Assembly (NCBI GenBank): GCA_964007475.1
Contig: OZ023273.1
Location: 18,179,922-18,243,921, forward strand
Source of the DNA: Hybos culiciformis
Lineage: Eukaryota > Arthropoda > Insecta > Diptera > Hybotidae
Direction of reading: 5' to 3'
Length of the DNA: 64,000 bases
Under the pieces are notes generated by a model. It did no database searches, was not told the DNA's origin, and saw only the letters and a program-made list of their open reading frames with translations. The position numbers and the translations under genes were made by a program. Positions 34,537 through 46,535 of this stretch are shown here, piece by piece. Numbering within the stretch: the stretch's first letter is position 1; every line of letters starts with the position of its first letter.

Positions 34537-37120
34537 GTTGTAAAAAATTTCGATATGAAAATCGTGGCTGACTTTCAGAAATATTCTTCAAAAAAATTCG
34601 TTGCTAGCTCTCAAAATTCTTGTAAAAAAAAAATTCGTTGCTAGTGTAAAAAATTTCGATATAAAAATCGTGGCTGACTTTCAGAAATATTCTTTAAAAA
34701 AATTCGTTGCTAGCTCTCAAAATTCTTGTAAAAAAAAAATTCGTTGCTAGTGTAAAAAATTTCGATATAAAAATCGTGGCTGACTTTCAGAAATATTCTT
34801 TAAAAAATTCGTTGCTAGCTTTCAAAATTCTTAAAAAAAAAATTCGTTGCTAGTGTAAAAAATTTCGATATAAAAATCGTGGCTGACTTTCAGAAATACT
34901 CTTTAAACAAATTCGTTGCTAGCTTTCAAAATTCTTGTAAAAAAAAATTCGTTGCTAGTGTAAAAAATTTCGATATAAAAATCGTGGCTGACTTTCAGAA
35001 ATATTCTTTAAAAAAATTCGTTGCTAGCTTTCAAAATTCTTGTAAAAAAAAAAATTCGTTGCTAGTGTAAAAAATTTCGATATAAAAATCGTGGCTGACT
35101 TTCAGAAATACTCTTTAAACAAATTCGTTGCTAGCTTTCAAAATTCTTGTAAAAAAAAATTCGTTGCTAGTGTAAAAAATTTCGATATAAAAATCGTGGC
35201 TGACTTTCAGAAATATTCTTTAAAAAATTCGTTGCTAGCTTTCAAAATTCTTGTAAAAAAAAAATTCGTTGCTAGTGTAAAAAATTTCGATATAAAAATC
35301 GTGGCTGACTTTCAGAAATACTCTTTAAACAAATTCGTTGCTAGCTTTCAAAATTCTTGTAAAAAAAAATTCGTTGCTAGTGTAAAAAATTTCGATATAA
35401 AAATCGTGGCTGACTTTCAGAAATATTCTTTAAAAAATTCGTTGCTAGCTTTCAAAATTCTTGTAAAAAAAAAAATTCGTTGCTAGTGTAAAAAATTTCG
35501 ATATAAAAATCGTGGCTGACTTTCAGAAATACTCTTTAAAAAAATTCGTTGCTAGCTCTCAAAATTCTTGTAAAAAAAAAATTCGTTGCTAGTGTAAAAA
35601 ATTTCGATATAAAAATCGTGGCTGACTTTCAGAAATACTCTTTAAAAAAATTCGTTGCTAGCTTTCAAAATTCTTGTAAAAAAAAAATTCGTTGCTAGTT
35701 GTAAAAAATTTCGATATAAAAATCGTGGCTGACTTTCAGAAATATTCTTTAAAAAATTCGTTGCTAGCTTTCAAAATTCTTGTAAAAAAAAAAATTCGTT
35801 GCTAGTGTAAAAAATTTCGATATAAAAATCGTGGCTGACTTTCAGAAATACTCTTTAAAAAAATTCGTTGCTAGCTCTCAAAATTCTTGTAAAAAAAAAA
35901 TTCGTTGCTAGTGTAAAAAATTTCGATATAAAAATCGTGGCTGACTTTCAGAAATACTCTTTAAAAAAATTCGTTGCTAGCTTTCAAAATTCTTGTAAAA
36001 AAAAAATTCGGTGCTAGTTGTAAAAAATTTCGATATAAAAATCGTGGCTGACTTTCAGAAATATTCTTTAAAAAAATTCGTTGCTAGCTTTCAAAATTCT
36101 TGTAAAAAAAAAATTCGTTGCTAGTGTAAAAAATTTCGATATAAAAATCGTGGCTGACTTTCAGAAATACTCTTTAAAAAAATTCGTTGCTAGCTTTCAA
36201 AATTCTTGTAAAAAAAAAAATTCGTTGCTAGTGTAAAAAATTTCGATATAAAAATCGTGGCTGACTTTCAGAAATATTCTTTAAAAAATTCGTTGCTAGC
36301 TTTCAAAATTCTTGTAAAAAAAAAATTCGTTGCTAGTGTAAAAAATTTCGATATAAAAATCGTGGCTGACTTTCAGAAATATTCTTTAAAAAAATTCGTT
36401 GCTAGCTTTCAAAATTCTTGTAAAAAAAAAAATTCGTTGCTAGTGTAAAAAATTTCGATATAAAAATCGTGGCTGACTTTCAGAAATACTCTTTAAACAA
36501 ATTCGTTGCTAGCTTTCAAAATTCTTGTAAAAAAAAATTCGTTGCTAGTGTAAAAAATTTCGATATAAAAATCGTGGCTGACTTTCAGAAATATTCTTTA
36601 AAAAATTCGTTGCTAGCTTTCAAAATTCTTGTAAAAAAAAAATTCGTTGCTAGTGTAAAAATTTCGATATAAAAATCGTGGCTGACTTTCAGAAATACTC
36701 TTTAAAAAAATTCGTTGCTAGCTCTCAAAATTCTTGTAAAAAAAAAATTCGTTGCTAGTGTAAAAAATTTCGATATAAAAATCGTGGCTGACTTTCAGAA
36801 ATACTCTTTAAAAAAATTCGTTGCTAGCTTTCAAAATTCTTGTAAAAAAAAAATTCGTTGCTAGTGTAAAAAATTTCGATATAAAAATCGTGGCTGACTT
36901 TCAGAAATATTCTTTAAAAAATTCGTTGCTAGCTTTCAAAATTCTTGTAAAAAAAAAAATTCGTTGCTAGTGTAAAAAATTTCGATATAAAAATCGTGGC
37001 TGACTTTCAGAAATACTCTTTAAAAAAATTCGTTGCTAGCTCTCAAAATTCTTGTAAAAAAAAAATTCGTTGCTAGTGTAAAAAATTTCGATATAAAAAT
37101 CGTGGCTGACTTTGAAAAAC
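34537..37120. repeat. foldback right arm, ~25 tandem units of ~106 bp
   Basis: Same unit as the left arm in reverse orientation (CGTGGCTGACTTTCAGAAAT). It has about seven more units than the left arm, and higher-order blocks recur (for example around 35,090-35,510 and 36,257-36,670). Confidence 0.9.
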
Positions 37121-37341
37121 ACTCTTTAAAAAATTTTAAATATTCGTGGTTGGTAATTTAAAAATTCATTGCCAACTTAAAAATGTCGTGCAACATGTTG
37201 CTAAAAAATCGTGGATGAGCATGATTTTCCAATAAGTATTTTTTTCAATAATTCGTGGATAGAAATCGTTGCTGATAGCAACATGTTGCGGAACATGTCG
37301 CTAGAAAATCGTGGATAACTTTCGTTGCTAACTTCACATCC

Positions 37342-37352
37342 CTTACTTTTAT
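37342..37352. repeat. right target-site duplication of foldback element
   Basis: CTTACTTTTAT, the direct repeat of 31,968-31,978. Confidence 0.65.
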
Positions 37353-37444
37353 GCTATCGAAATATTTTATTATTTACGTCTACTTATGAAGTTCTTATTC
37401 AATACTCTTATTATTACCCAGCATATTAGTTGTTTTATTGAAAA

Positions 37445-37480
37445 CATAACTACTTACCTACAAAAGAAGTGGAAGTAAAA
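37445..37480 (-). promoter_or_regulatory. Dys: candidate recursive splice site (ratchet point)
   Basis: The minus strand reads CTTCCACTTCTTTTGTAG immediately followed by GTAAGTAG (junction 37,458/37,457): a good pyrimidine tract and acceptor fused to a consensus donor. This is the defining structure of zero-length recursive splice sites in long insect introns. It lies nearly at the midpoint of the 25.3-kb intron between exon B and exon 2. Confidence 0.55.
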
Positions 37481-38449
37481 AGAATTAAAACTAAAGGAAA
37501 ATATAAAATTTATTAATCATAGTTAGTTCAATATAAGTAAACATGTGCTATTATACTTCAATATGTAATGTATTTTATGCAAAATAGGCACACAAAATGT
37601 ACAATGTGCCATTGGGAAAGGACAAGGATTTGCAACAAGCAAGTTAATAAACTCTAATGTTGTAAACTGATATGATTTGAAATGTATTAACTTTTGTTTT
37701 CTTTTTAGTTTAGTTATTTATACTTAACTTTATACTGTATTTTTTTTTTTAATTTTTACAGGCATAAATACTTAAGTATATTAAGTATATATATATACAT
37801 AGAATACGCAATTATGCATGCACACCCAAACAACACATGTATACTGACAATAGAATCATAGTTCAGTATTATTTTATATAAGTTCTTGCGTACTTATCAA
37901 TTTACTTTATAAAAAAAAACTTGTTACAATTTTTGTACAACAGTATAAATAAAACTTGCTCCGAAAATTAAGGAAGCACTGGTATACTGTTTTCTTTTAA
38001 GCTTGTTTTAGGGCGTTATGAAAATGGAAAAAAACTCTCGAAGAATACAAACACCATTATAATTAGAAGGGTATATTTGCCGTTGTGGTAAATATACTTA
38101 GAACCCTAATTATTGTTAGATAACTACTTGAGTGTATCTCAAACATATAAAAGTAATCTAGGTATACGTATGTATGTATACTTTCAGTACTGCATACGCA
38201 TCAACATACATATATATCAAATATCAATATGTACATTCACATCAATATACATATCAATATTAAAATCCCATCTTTGGACAAATTAACATATTCTTGAACT
38301 GTAAAAACCTTTTTTTTTATTTACCTTGAAATTTTATTGTGCAATAGTTTAGTATTTATTTTATTTTTATTATTCAAAAAACTATTTAAGTAATTCATTT
38401 TATGTCCCTAAAAGTATTCTAAATCAAAGAAATTGTGATAAACTTATTA
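37481..38449. other. Dys 5' intron between foldback element and dispersed repeat
   Basis: AT rich with short TATATA and ACATAT runs near 37,780-38,250. No gene seen. Confidence 0.5.
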
Positions 38450-38755
38450 TAGGTCAGTCAAGGAATATAACTATAATTTGGTTTTGTGTAATTTATCGTA
38501 ACTACGGCTACTCGATCTGAAGATTTTCGCTATCCTTGTGGGGCTCCACAAATTACAACACTTTTTTAGTAGCCTACCTACGGATACGCGATTGGGGTAC
38601 TTTTTGGCTAGTTTTCCCGGGCTTCATGAACCATAAATTCAGAATCTCGTAACCCATCTACATAAAATTTTTGCCCCTAATCCTGCGGTCCAAATACGCA
38701 GATATTACGGCAACGTCGTGGATAACTATCATGAATAGCTTTACATCCCTAATAA
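38450..38755. mobile_element. dispersed repeat, copy 1
   Basis: A less A+T-rich block ending CGTCGTGGATAACTATC...CTTTACATCCC, similar to the outer end of the foldback element. Read in reverse it is co-linear with 48,880-49,230: shared CCAAAAAGTACCC, then GTAATT, GGGGCT/GCAGGGCT, GCGAAAA and a GTAGC(C/T)GTA motif in the same order. Left boundary uncertain. Confidence 0.5.
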
Positions 38756-39695
38756 ACCGAGATAAAAACTTTATGTAGGTGTTTATGTAAGTTATGTAAG
38801 TTGCTTAGCAAGGAACTTTATAACATATGTTATTCATTTAAGTATTATAAGTAGTTGACTAAGTTATAGCAATAATCCTTACAAACTTGCTTATAAAAAC
38901 TCTTTTAAACATCAACTGAACTTTATTAATTATGTAGATTCCTGTTTGAAATATTTAGGAAAATTAAACTAAAGGTATATACATGTGTGGCAGTAGTAGA
39001 CTTGATACTTATGGAGCTAAAAATTAGAAAAAAAAATTGTTTTTCGTTTGTTTATTAACTAAAAGATATACAAATAATATATCAACAATAATACAAAAAT
39101 AAAAAATCATATTTTATTCATTTCCATATTTGTAACATTTGATCTCATTTCCTCATTATCTCAACAAGACAATATGAAATCAGATAAAGTCTCGTTAAAC
39201 ATTGGCAAAGTATGAATGAAGAAATAAAAATACTTAATTCAAACAAGATTGCTTTCAAGTGTATTAAAAATTACAGCATATAAGCACTTATCCACTTAAA
39301 TAGTTATAATATCGTATAATTTCAGATTAACGACCCGACGGACGTAACGATTATACTCATACATATAGAGTTACTTATGTTGATTTTGATTAGTTAAAGA
39401 AACCATGATGACTTAAATGTAAGCACTTTGGTTAGAAATTTTAGATTTAAGTACTTATATATTTACTTATAACAAAACAATTTCTACACTAATCAAAATA
39501 AAAGGTTAGAATTTTCCAAAATATGTACTTATTTACCACAAAAGGCCCGCAATACAACAAAATACATGTTAACAAATGACTGAATGACTAAATAATTAAA
39601 TACTTACCCTGCCCTGGTAAACAAGACAAGTTATTTAATTTTAACATTGTAGTTTTTATAAATGTGTTAATACCTCGGTTAATACTAACTTATAG

Positions 39696-39767
39696 TTACT
39701 TGTACTGATGTGTACACATATTTATGATTAAAATAAATCTGATAATGATAATCTTTTGAATAAATAT
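39696..39767. repeat. 72-bp direct repeat, copy 1
   Basis: Begins TTACTTGTACTGATGTGTAC and is identical to 40,587-40,658; flanks differ. Confidence 0.85.
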
Positions 39768-40586
39768 CTACAATCTACCTACATGGACGCTTACTGATAA
39801 CATAATCGTTTTTAAACTACTGTCGAAATTAAGAAAATAACGAGGAAAACAAGTATGTATGTAATGAGTTAAGCAATAAAATAAGTAAGTTAATTATTTA
39901 ATTTGTAGCTTGATTTCTACGAACCTATGATCTCGACAGATTTATTGTATGCAAAATGTAAAATTCTTCATTTTTATTCCGAAAATGTAAAAGCTTTTGA
40001 TATACCTAATTATAAAAATAGGTAAACATGTTAATATATTTACATACTAAGTATAAGTACTTGTCTACTTATTTACTTATTTATAATCAAAAATTAACTC
40101 AATTGTTTTGAGATGTTAGACATAAGATTAATAGAAGTTAAATTCAGCTTTAAACTTATTTTAACAATTTATTTAGAGATTTATCATAACTTCAATAAAA
40201 TAAAAAAATCAAAGTAATTATTTTATAAATAGAAATTGTGATGTGAAATGTGGATTTTTTGTTAAATAAATAAGTCTATAGGTATTGACGTATATACATA
40301 ATTCATATTTTACATTACAATTACAATTATTTTTGTACACCTTAGAAACAAAAAGAAAATATGTAGAAAGTTTTCATTAAAGGCTTTAACTATTAAAAAA
40401 AATTGTTAAATCATAAAATTTCGAAAATTATTTCTTCTCTTGTTGTTGTTTTTTTTTTTTTTTGTAGTTGAGCTCGTACTTATAAATATCTATTTATCTT
40501 AAGTTTTGCAATGTTTTAAATTTACAACCAAAAAAGTATCAACGAAATCAAATGACGAAAATTTCATAAAAAATTTTATTTTGGTT

Positions 40587-40658
40587 TTACTTGTACTGAT
40601 GTGTACACATATTTATGATTAAAATAAATCTGATAATGATAATCTTTTGAATAAATAT
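40587..40658. repeat. 72-bp direct repeat, copy 2
   Basis: Exact copy of 39,696-39,767, 819 bp between them. Confidence 0.85.
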
Positions 40659-41239
40659 TTTCTTATTTGTACAATCAAAGAAATATGCACCCATATGCTG
40701 CGAGAAATAAGAGGAGAAATACTTATATGTAAAAACCACATAACGTCATGTAGTGATGGAAATGAGCTGTATTTAGCATACGTTTAATTGTTTCAACTTA
40801 TACTTACTTATTGTTTCAACATATAAACCGACCCTGACGAAGTAATGTAAGACAATATATATTTTACATATTATCTGAAGCCGATAGGTCGATGTATGCT
40901 GATTGTCTTTATTTGAGTAATTTTAATTTTGATTCTTTTCGAATCTTCATGAAATGTCTTAGTTGACGCCGGAGGAAGTAGTAGGATATTTTACACTAAT
41001 TCTTCTACTTTTTTATATAACTTCTATTTTTTATTTATTTATATTCTTTACTTTTTAATTTTTTCTCTCTTCCTTTAAAATTTTTTACTAGGGAAACTAT
41101 TCTTTGTGTTATGTGATATGTCACTAGTGATTTCGTTATTTATCAGAAACGAGACTTGCTCTTAGAGTTTCATGTTTTTTTTCTATACCTCTTTTTTTTA
41201 ATTTCTTTTCTGATGCTTGATTTAAACATCGTTTGGTGG

Positions 41240-41640
41240 TTCTATTAATTTTCCATTGCATGCTTCGTACCGAGCCCTCTCCTCTCATATTAGCATGTAT
41301 ATGAGAGTGATGGTAAAGTTTTCATGGCAATTTATTGCCTTGAAGTGCAGTTGTGTTAAGATACACCCCCAACTCATTAATATTTAATGGGCCTATTCCA
41401 CTCTTGACGGTGGTAGAATCAAATATACTTAAAGGAGGAGATGTTAATGATCGGCGCACTCTATGAGGCAGCTAAGAAATAAATGAACGAGGTGAGTCAC
41501 TTTTTTATTTTATTGATGGAAAAATCTAATAGTATGTAACAGAGGATGTACCACTACTTTCAAATTTCTCAGCTTTTCTGGCTGGAAAGATGTCATGTAA
41601 AAACAACACAGAATTTTTTAAGTGGAACAATTGGCGGGTT
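41240..41640 (+). mobile_element. possible LTR-retroelement 3' fragment
   Basis: A purine tract AAAGGAGGAGA at about 41,433 is directly followed by TGTTAATGATCGGCGCACTC, as at the junction of a polypurine tract and a 3' LTR starting TG. The block is less A+T rich than its surroundings. I could not find a matching 5' LTR or any coding domain, so this is weak. Confidence 0.25.
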
Positions 41641-44600
41641 TCCTGCGACAAAAAACCTTTTTCAGATCATAGTTAAATTAAAAATCCAATGTTTTTATTA
41701 TTTTTGATCATACATATTACATAAAATAATAAAACACATGTCTCGATAAAAGTAACTAAATATTTCGAAACAGTTATTAACAAAGTATGTAAGTATATAT
41801 AGAAATAAATAGTTACAAATATTTATGTACACACATTTCAAAGCAATTAAATTTTCATATTTTCTAGATTTTCCGGAATGATTGAAAATTTTTATGAATG
41901 GGTGTTTCGCTAGAGGCAAAAAATAACAACTAAGTAATCATTAAACAATTTTCAAATGTGGGATGAATTTTAGGTGCAATAAATATTGAAAAAAAAAAAT
42001 TTTATAATCCTTATTTATTGCTTACAATCTTTACGTCAATTTGATGTTAAAATAATGCAAAAAAAAAGTTTTGTTTTGATGATATACTTAGTGCCTTCTT
42101 AACTAGTTACTTACTTATAAAAAAAACTTAAAAACATCTCGGAAAAAACCCTTTATTTATTACTTAATTACATTTTTCACATCAATTTGATGATAAAATA
42201 ATAAAGTAAATAATAAACATAATACCTCGCATATTACATACTTAACTTTAACAACAATTAATATTTAAACTTGCCGTAGATGCTCAAGAATGTTAAAATC
42301 TATGTTCAAACCGAGATTAAAACTTATATTTGTTATAACTACATCTGATCTTATTGAAGATTACATCGATTTAGAATTGTTATTTCCAACATACTTACAA
42401 GTTAATACTCATAAGTTATGTAAGTAGTTCTAATATAAATCAATCAACTTAACAAGATTAAGAGACCATTTTTGGTCATTCTTTAAGAAAATCCGTAGGT
42501 GTTAATTCGATCTAAAATGTTAATGGTAAATATACAATTTTTAACTTATGATATTATGTATTTTCCCTGGTATTTATTTTTCTTAAATTTTAAGAATCGT
42601 CATGACAATAGTTTAGTAAAGTTGTTGAGATTAAAATGTCAACAAAACATAAGTAAGTAAGTAAGTAGTTATACCTAGACTTACACCTACTAATATATAT
42701 TTAAAAACTGTATGATGGTTGGTTCCTGTTATGTTAAGTACTTACTTATATGTTTTTATTATACTATTGTTTTTGAAAGGTCAGTTATAAGTAGGTAATT
42801 ATTTAAAATGTTAAATAAATAAGTAAGTACTCAAGTATGTTATTAAGAATAAAAATAATGAGTATAAATAAATGTATCAATAAATGTATCAATAAATGGG
42901 TACGTCTACTTTAAGTTAACTATTTCTCACCCGGAAATATATATAAATCGATATAAATAGTTAATCTGAATGTCAAAAATATCTCAAATTCAATAATAAT
43001 ATATAACTAAGTAGTTACATACTTAACTATTTTATAAAATTCGGGATAAGTAAGTAAGCTCCTAAGTAACTAACCACACTTACTTCGATATTTACCGAGT
43101 ATTTACTTTTGTTTTTATTAAATAACTACTTCACATACTTAATAGACTTACATAAGTAAGTCAGTATAATTTTTATTATTCCATATGAACTTAAACAAAT
43201 AAATATACTTTTTATTGTTACTTTTTTTTAAAGTGTGGTCTCCATTAGATTACATAGCCGATTAATAACCTTCATTCAATATTTTTCAATTTTTTTTTTT
43301 ATTGTCAAACCACTATGCATATCTGAGCATTGTTGTACAATTTTCTCATCTTTATTATTATAATTATTATTAAAAACAAATATATAGTTGAGTATATGTA
43401 CATATGTATGATGAAATTAAAAAACAGAAAAAACTATACTTAATAGAGTTTAAAATACAAAAAAAAAATATGTATACTGTATACCTAAACAAGTTTATAT
43501 TTTAATTTTAAAACTGATGGTTTAAAGTTTATATCATTTAAAAAATTAAGATGCGCCAGCGCATTTTTTATTTGAAGATTTAAAGATAAATAAATTTACC
43601 TTGTAACATCAGTGTTAAGAGCGGCAATATTGAATTTTAAATTATAATAATAAACTTTTTTTTTTTTTTTTTTTTTTAATATACAAATGTAACTATGAAT
43701 CGAGCTAAGAACTTAAACTTAAGTTTATAAGTAAGTACTTAGTTATTTTAGAAATAGAATACCAGGGGCTCGACCAGGGGAATATTTACTTAAAAATTTT
43801 CATGAAAAAAAAAAAAATTACGAAAAAAAATTTCAGTTTATCTCAAATTTAATGAAAAGAATTTTTTTATTTCCAATCAAACAACTAAAGCTTGAACAAA
43901 AATATGTAAGTCTACTTAGTTCAATAAATCCGCAGACAACAAATTTATAACCTTCTTTAGTTCCGTTTAGTTTGTAACTTTTCTTCTTTAATATTATTGA
44001 AAACAATACTTAAGTAGGTATACTTATTTTATTTAGTCGAGGATCCCATAATACTACATTAACATCGAGGGGTCAACCACCAAGGGAATACTTGTATTTT
44101 GCTTCGGCAATAACGGCAATAAGTTGGCAATACAGGGAATAATTCAATTACTTGCGGCAATAAAGCAATACAGGGGAATTTTTGGCAATACAGGGAATTT
44201 TAGGCAATAAATTGGCAATAAGAGCAATAAATTGGGAATACGAGTAATAGTTTGGCAATATTTCATCTATAATGTCATAATTATACACAATACATTAACA
44301 TTTTCTAATAAAAAAATTAATAGTGCGTTCCGAAACTGAGAATATTTTAGAAACTGAAAAATTATTTTAATTTCTAGGATTTCTAGTGTTGGAACGACAC
44401 GATTTCACAGCTGTTATTTTACATGTTTTCAAATAATTTCAGTTTTGGGAACGCATTCTTTAAGTATTGCTTTTTATGTAAATATTGCAAATGTATACTT
44501 TTTACAGAAAATATTCTACATACTACAAACAAATAGAAAAGAAACTACCGTTACTGCCACAACGCTCCTCCTAATCAAAGATAACTAAGTAGCTTTGGTT

Positions 44601-44833
44601 CTAATCAAGGAATAAATCACTCTGATATTTGTGGAACAAAAGTTGATATTGCAATATATTTCCATACAAATTTCTACCTAAAATATATTTCCAAACAAAA
44701 CAATGAAAAAAAATTTTTTTTTTCAAATAATTTCTATGAAAAAGTATATTTCTTATCTAACTTATATATTTTTTATGAAGAAATATATTTCTTATCGAAA
44801 AATCAATAACTACCAAAAATATATTTTTCAAAT

Positions 44834-45038
44834 AATTTGCATTGAAGAAATATATTTTGTTCACAAATAACTATGAAGAAATATATTTCTACACAAATAA
44901 CTAAAGAAATATATTTTCTACACAAATAACTAGGAAGAAATATATTTTCTACACAAATAAAGAAATATATTTTCTACACAAATAAAGAAATATATTTTCT
45001 ACACAAATAAAGAAATATATTTTCTACACAAAATAACC
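44834..45038. repeat. tandem array inside the 2.5-kb element
   Basis: About seven units of 25-30 bp built on GAAATATATTTTCTACACAAATAA. The last units are the most uniform and the first the most diverged. Confidence 0.85.
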
Positions 45039-45170
45039 AATTTGTGAAAGCGAAAGGAGACAAAGAATACTTTTTTTTCATTCAATCAGCCCAAAAAAAA
45101 ATAATAATTATAATAAGTATTAATCATAATATTAAAAAAAGTTATTGTAAAGTCTTTAAATATTAAGTAA

Positions 45171-45553
45171 CTAATAAGCGAGTCACACTACAACTAAAAA
45201 GCCACTACTCATGACGGCTTTTTTAAATGCGTTCACACTTGCACTTTTTGGTTTTTTTTTCTTTTTTTTTCTCGTTTTGTCATATCTTTTTCCTTTTTTT
45301 TTGGGAATTTTTTTTGTTTTTTTATCCGTTTTTTTTAAAAAATTGCCGCCAACTTCCTGAAAGTATGCAATTGTTAGTTTATTTTTTTCTCACAGAGCTC
45401 ATTTGTTATTTGATCCCTGATTTTCTAGTGGCTTTTTGAAAAGCCACTAGCTTTTTTTTCTTTTTTTTGTATGGAAAAAGCCACGAAATAGCCACAACGA
45501 TGATAGCTTTTTCAAAAAGCCATTAAAAAGCCGAAGTGTGACAGCCTTATTAG
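45171..45553. mobile_element. nested inverted-repeat element
   Basis: The ends CTAATAAGCGAGTCACACTA and the complement of GTGTGACAGCCTTATTAG form an imperfect inverted repeat. Inside, AAAAAGCCACT motifs recur in both orientations, so the whole block can fold. The only open frame is Phe-rich read-through of T runs. No clear target duplication. Confidence 0.5.
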
Positions 45554-46535
45554 TCTATAAATATTAAGTAAGTTTTTTTTTATAGGTAGCATTTTTTCTT
45601 TTTCTTATGCCGTCAAAGTATTATAATTTACTACCCAACATGTATAACAATTTTTTCTGGCAAAAATTATTTTTCGAAAAAATTAATTGAAAATTATTTT
45701 TATAAAAGTTCAATAATACTGCAGAACAAATTTCTTCTTCATGGATGCTCCAGAGACCTCACTATAATTTTTGAATCCTCACCCAAAAGTAAGTTAAAAA
45801 CGATACTTGGTTCGTTTGCATCAGCTCGAATTTTTTATATGGACCAATTGCAATTTTTCATGCTTTTTGATGTATATATTTGTACATTTGTACTCATAAG
45901 TCGGTAACAAGTCATCGAAACACTCGGAAACACCATTTACTTTATACCAATGGAAAGCTGTTCTAATTACCTCTCCAACGACATCATTGAAACCGCCCAA
46001 GAATTTCGAATTTAATGCTCAAATAATAAAAAAAACCCAGTCCGGTCACTTTTTCAAGCATTAAAGGCATTGTAACTAATATTATAAATTTTTGTTTTAC
46101 TTCGTTAAATTATAGAAGACAATCTCACTTTCATTTTGATACCTAAACATTGATGATCGGTTGAAAATTACGAAAGCTGTAGAGAGACATTTATCCAACA
46201 TAGTCAATTTGAAATCGCAAGGAAAATTTATACTGAAAATCTGCTGAAATACTAAAATTAAGATTTCTCGGCTATTTATAAACCGATTTTCAAATTTTTT
46301 TTATTGAAATGCATCTACTTGATGAGAGCATTCTAATTCTGTTGATAACGAGTTCAAAAATCATTCGTAGATGGGGCTACAAGTCACATATGACAATATT
46401 TGGGAATATTGGCAATATTTGGGAATATTGGCAATATTGGCAATATATTGGCAATATGGCAATAAATACGGTTTATTGCCGAAATTGGGAATACTTGCAT
46501 TTTTATTTAAGATGTGGTTGACCCCTCGATTAACA

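Larger units (their letters stand above)
31979..37341. mobile_element. foldback element, 5.4 kb imperfect palindrome
   Basis: Two inverted arms meet at about 34,288 (loop 34,280-34,297, inside a perfect inverted repeat around AACTGAAAT/ATTTCAGTT). The outer ends are unique-type sequence: TGTGAAGTTAGCAACGAAAG at left and its complement at right. Inside, each arm is a tandem array of a ~106-bp unit: about 18 units at left and about 25 at right, which accounts for the ~750-bp asymmetry. The short open frames in the array are the repeat itself read through and are not a protein. No transposase is present, so the element is non-autonomous. The design resembles Drosophila FB elements. Confidence 0.9.
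38760..44058. other. Dys 5' intron, AT rich, with small repeats
   Basis: Contains an exact 72-bp direct repeat (39,696-39,767 and 40,587-40,658). A possible retroelement fragment lies near 41,240-41,640. Otherwise dominated by AAGTAAGTA/TACTTACTT words and homopolymers, such as a T run near 43,655-43,678. No exon supported. Confidence 0.4.
44065..46529. mobile_element. 2.5-kb DNA element with 16-bp terminal inverted repeats
   Basis: The terminal repeats are perfect: TCGAGGGGTCAACCAC at 44,065-44,080 and its complement at 46,514-46,529. They are flanked by direct repeats TTAACA (44,059-44,064; 46,530-46,535). Both subterminal zones carry many GGCAATA copies. No transposase frame is seen, so it is non-autonomous or decayed. 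It contains a tandem array and a nested inverted-repeat element. Superfamily not assigned. Confidence 0.8.

Noticed and set aside
32160..36672. A family of open frames reading MADFQKYSLKKFVASFQN and variants
   Set aside because: They are the 106-bp foldback unit read through in one frame, on both arms in opposite strands, with frame changes wherever a homopolymer differs. No start context or conserved protein feature.
32160..37120. CRISPR-like array of regular repeats
   Set aside because: The genome is eukaryotic, the units are continuous tandem repeats without unique spacers, and the two arms are inverted.
45227..45439. 70-codon Phe-rich frame
   Set aside because: It is a read-through of T runs in the nested inverted-repeat element.
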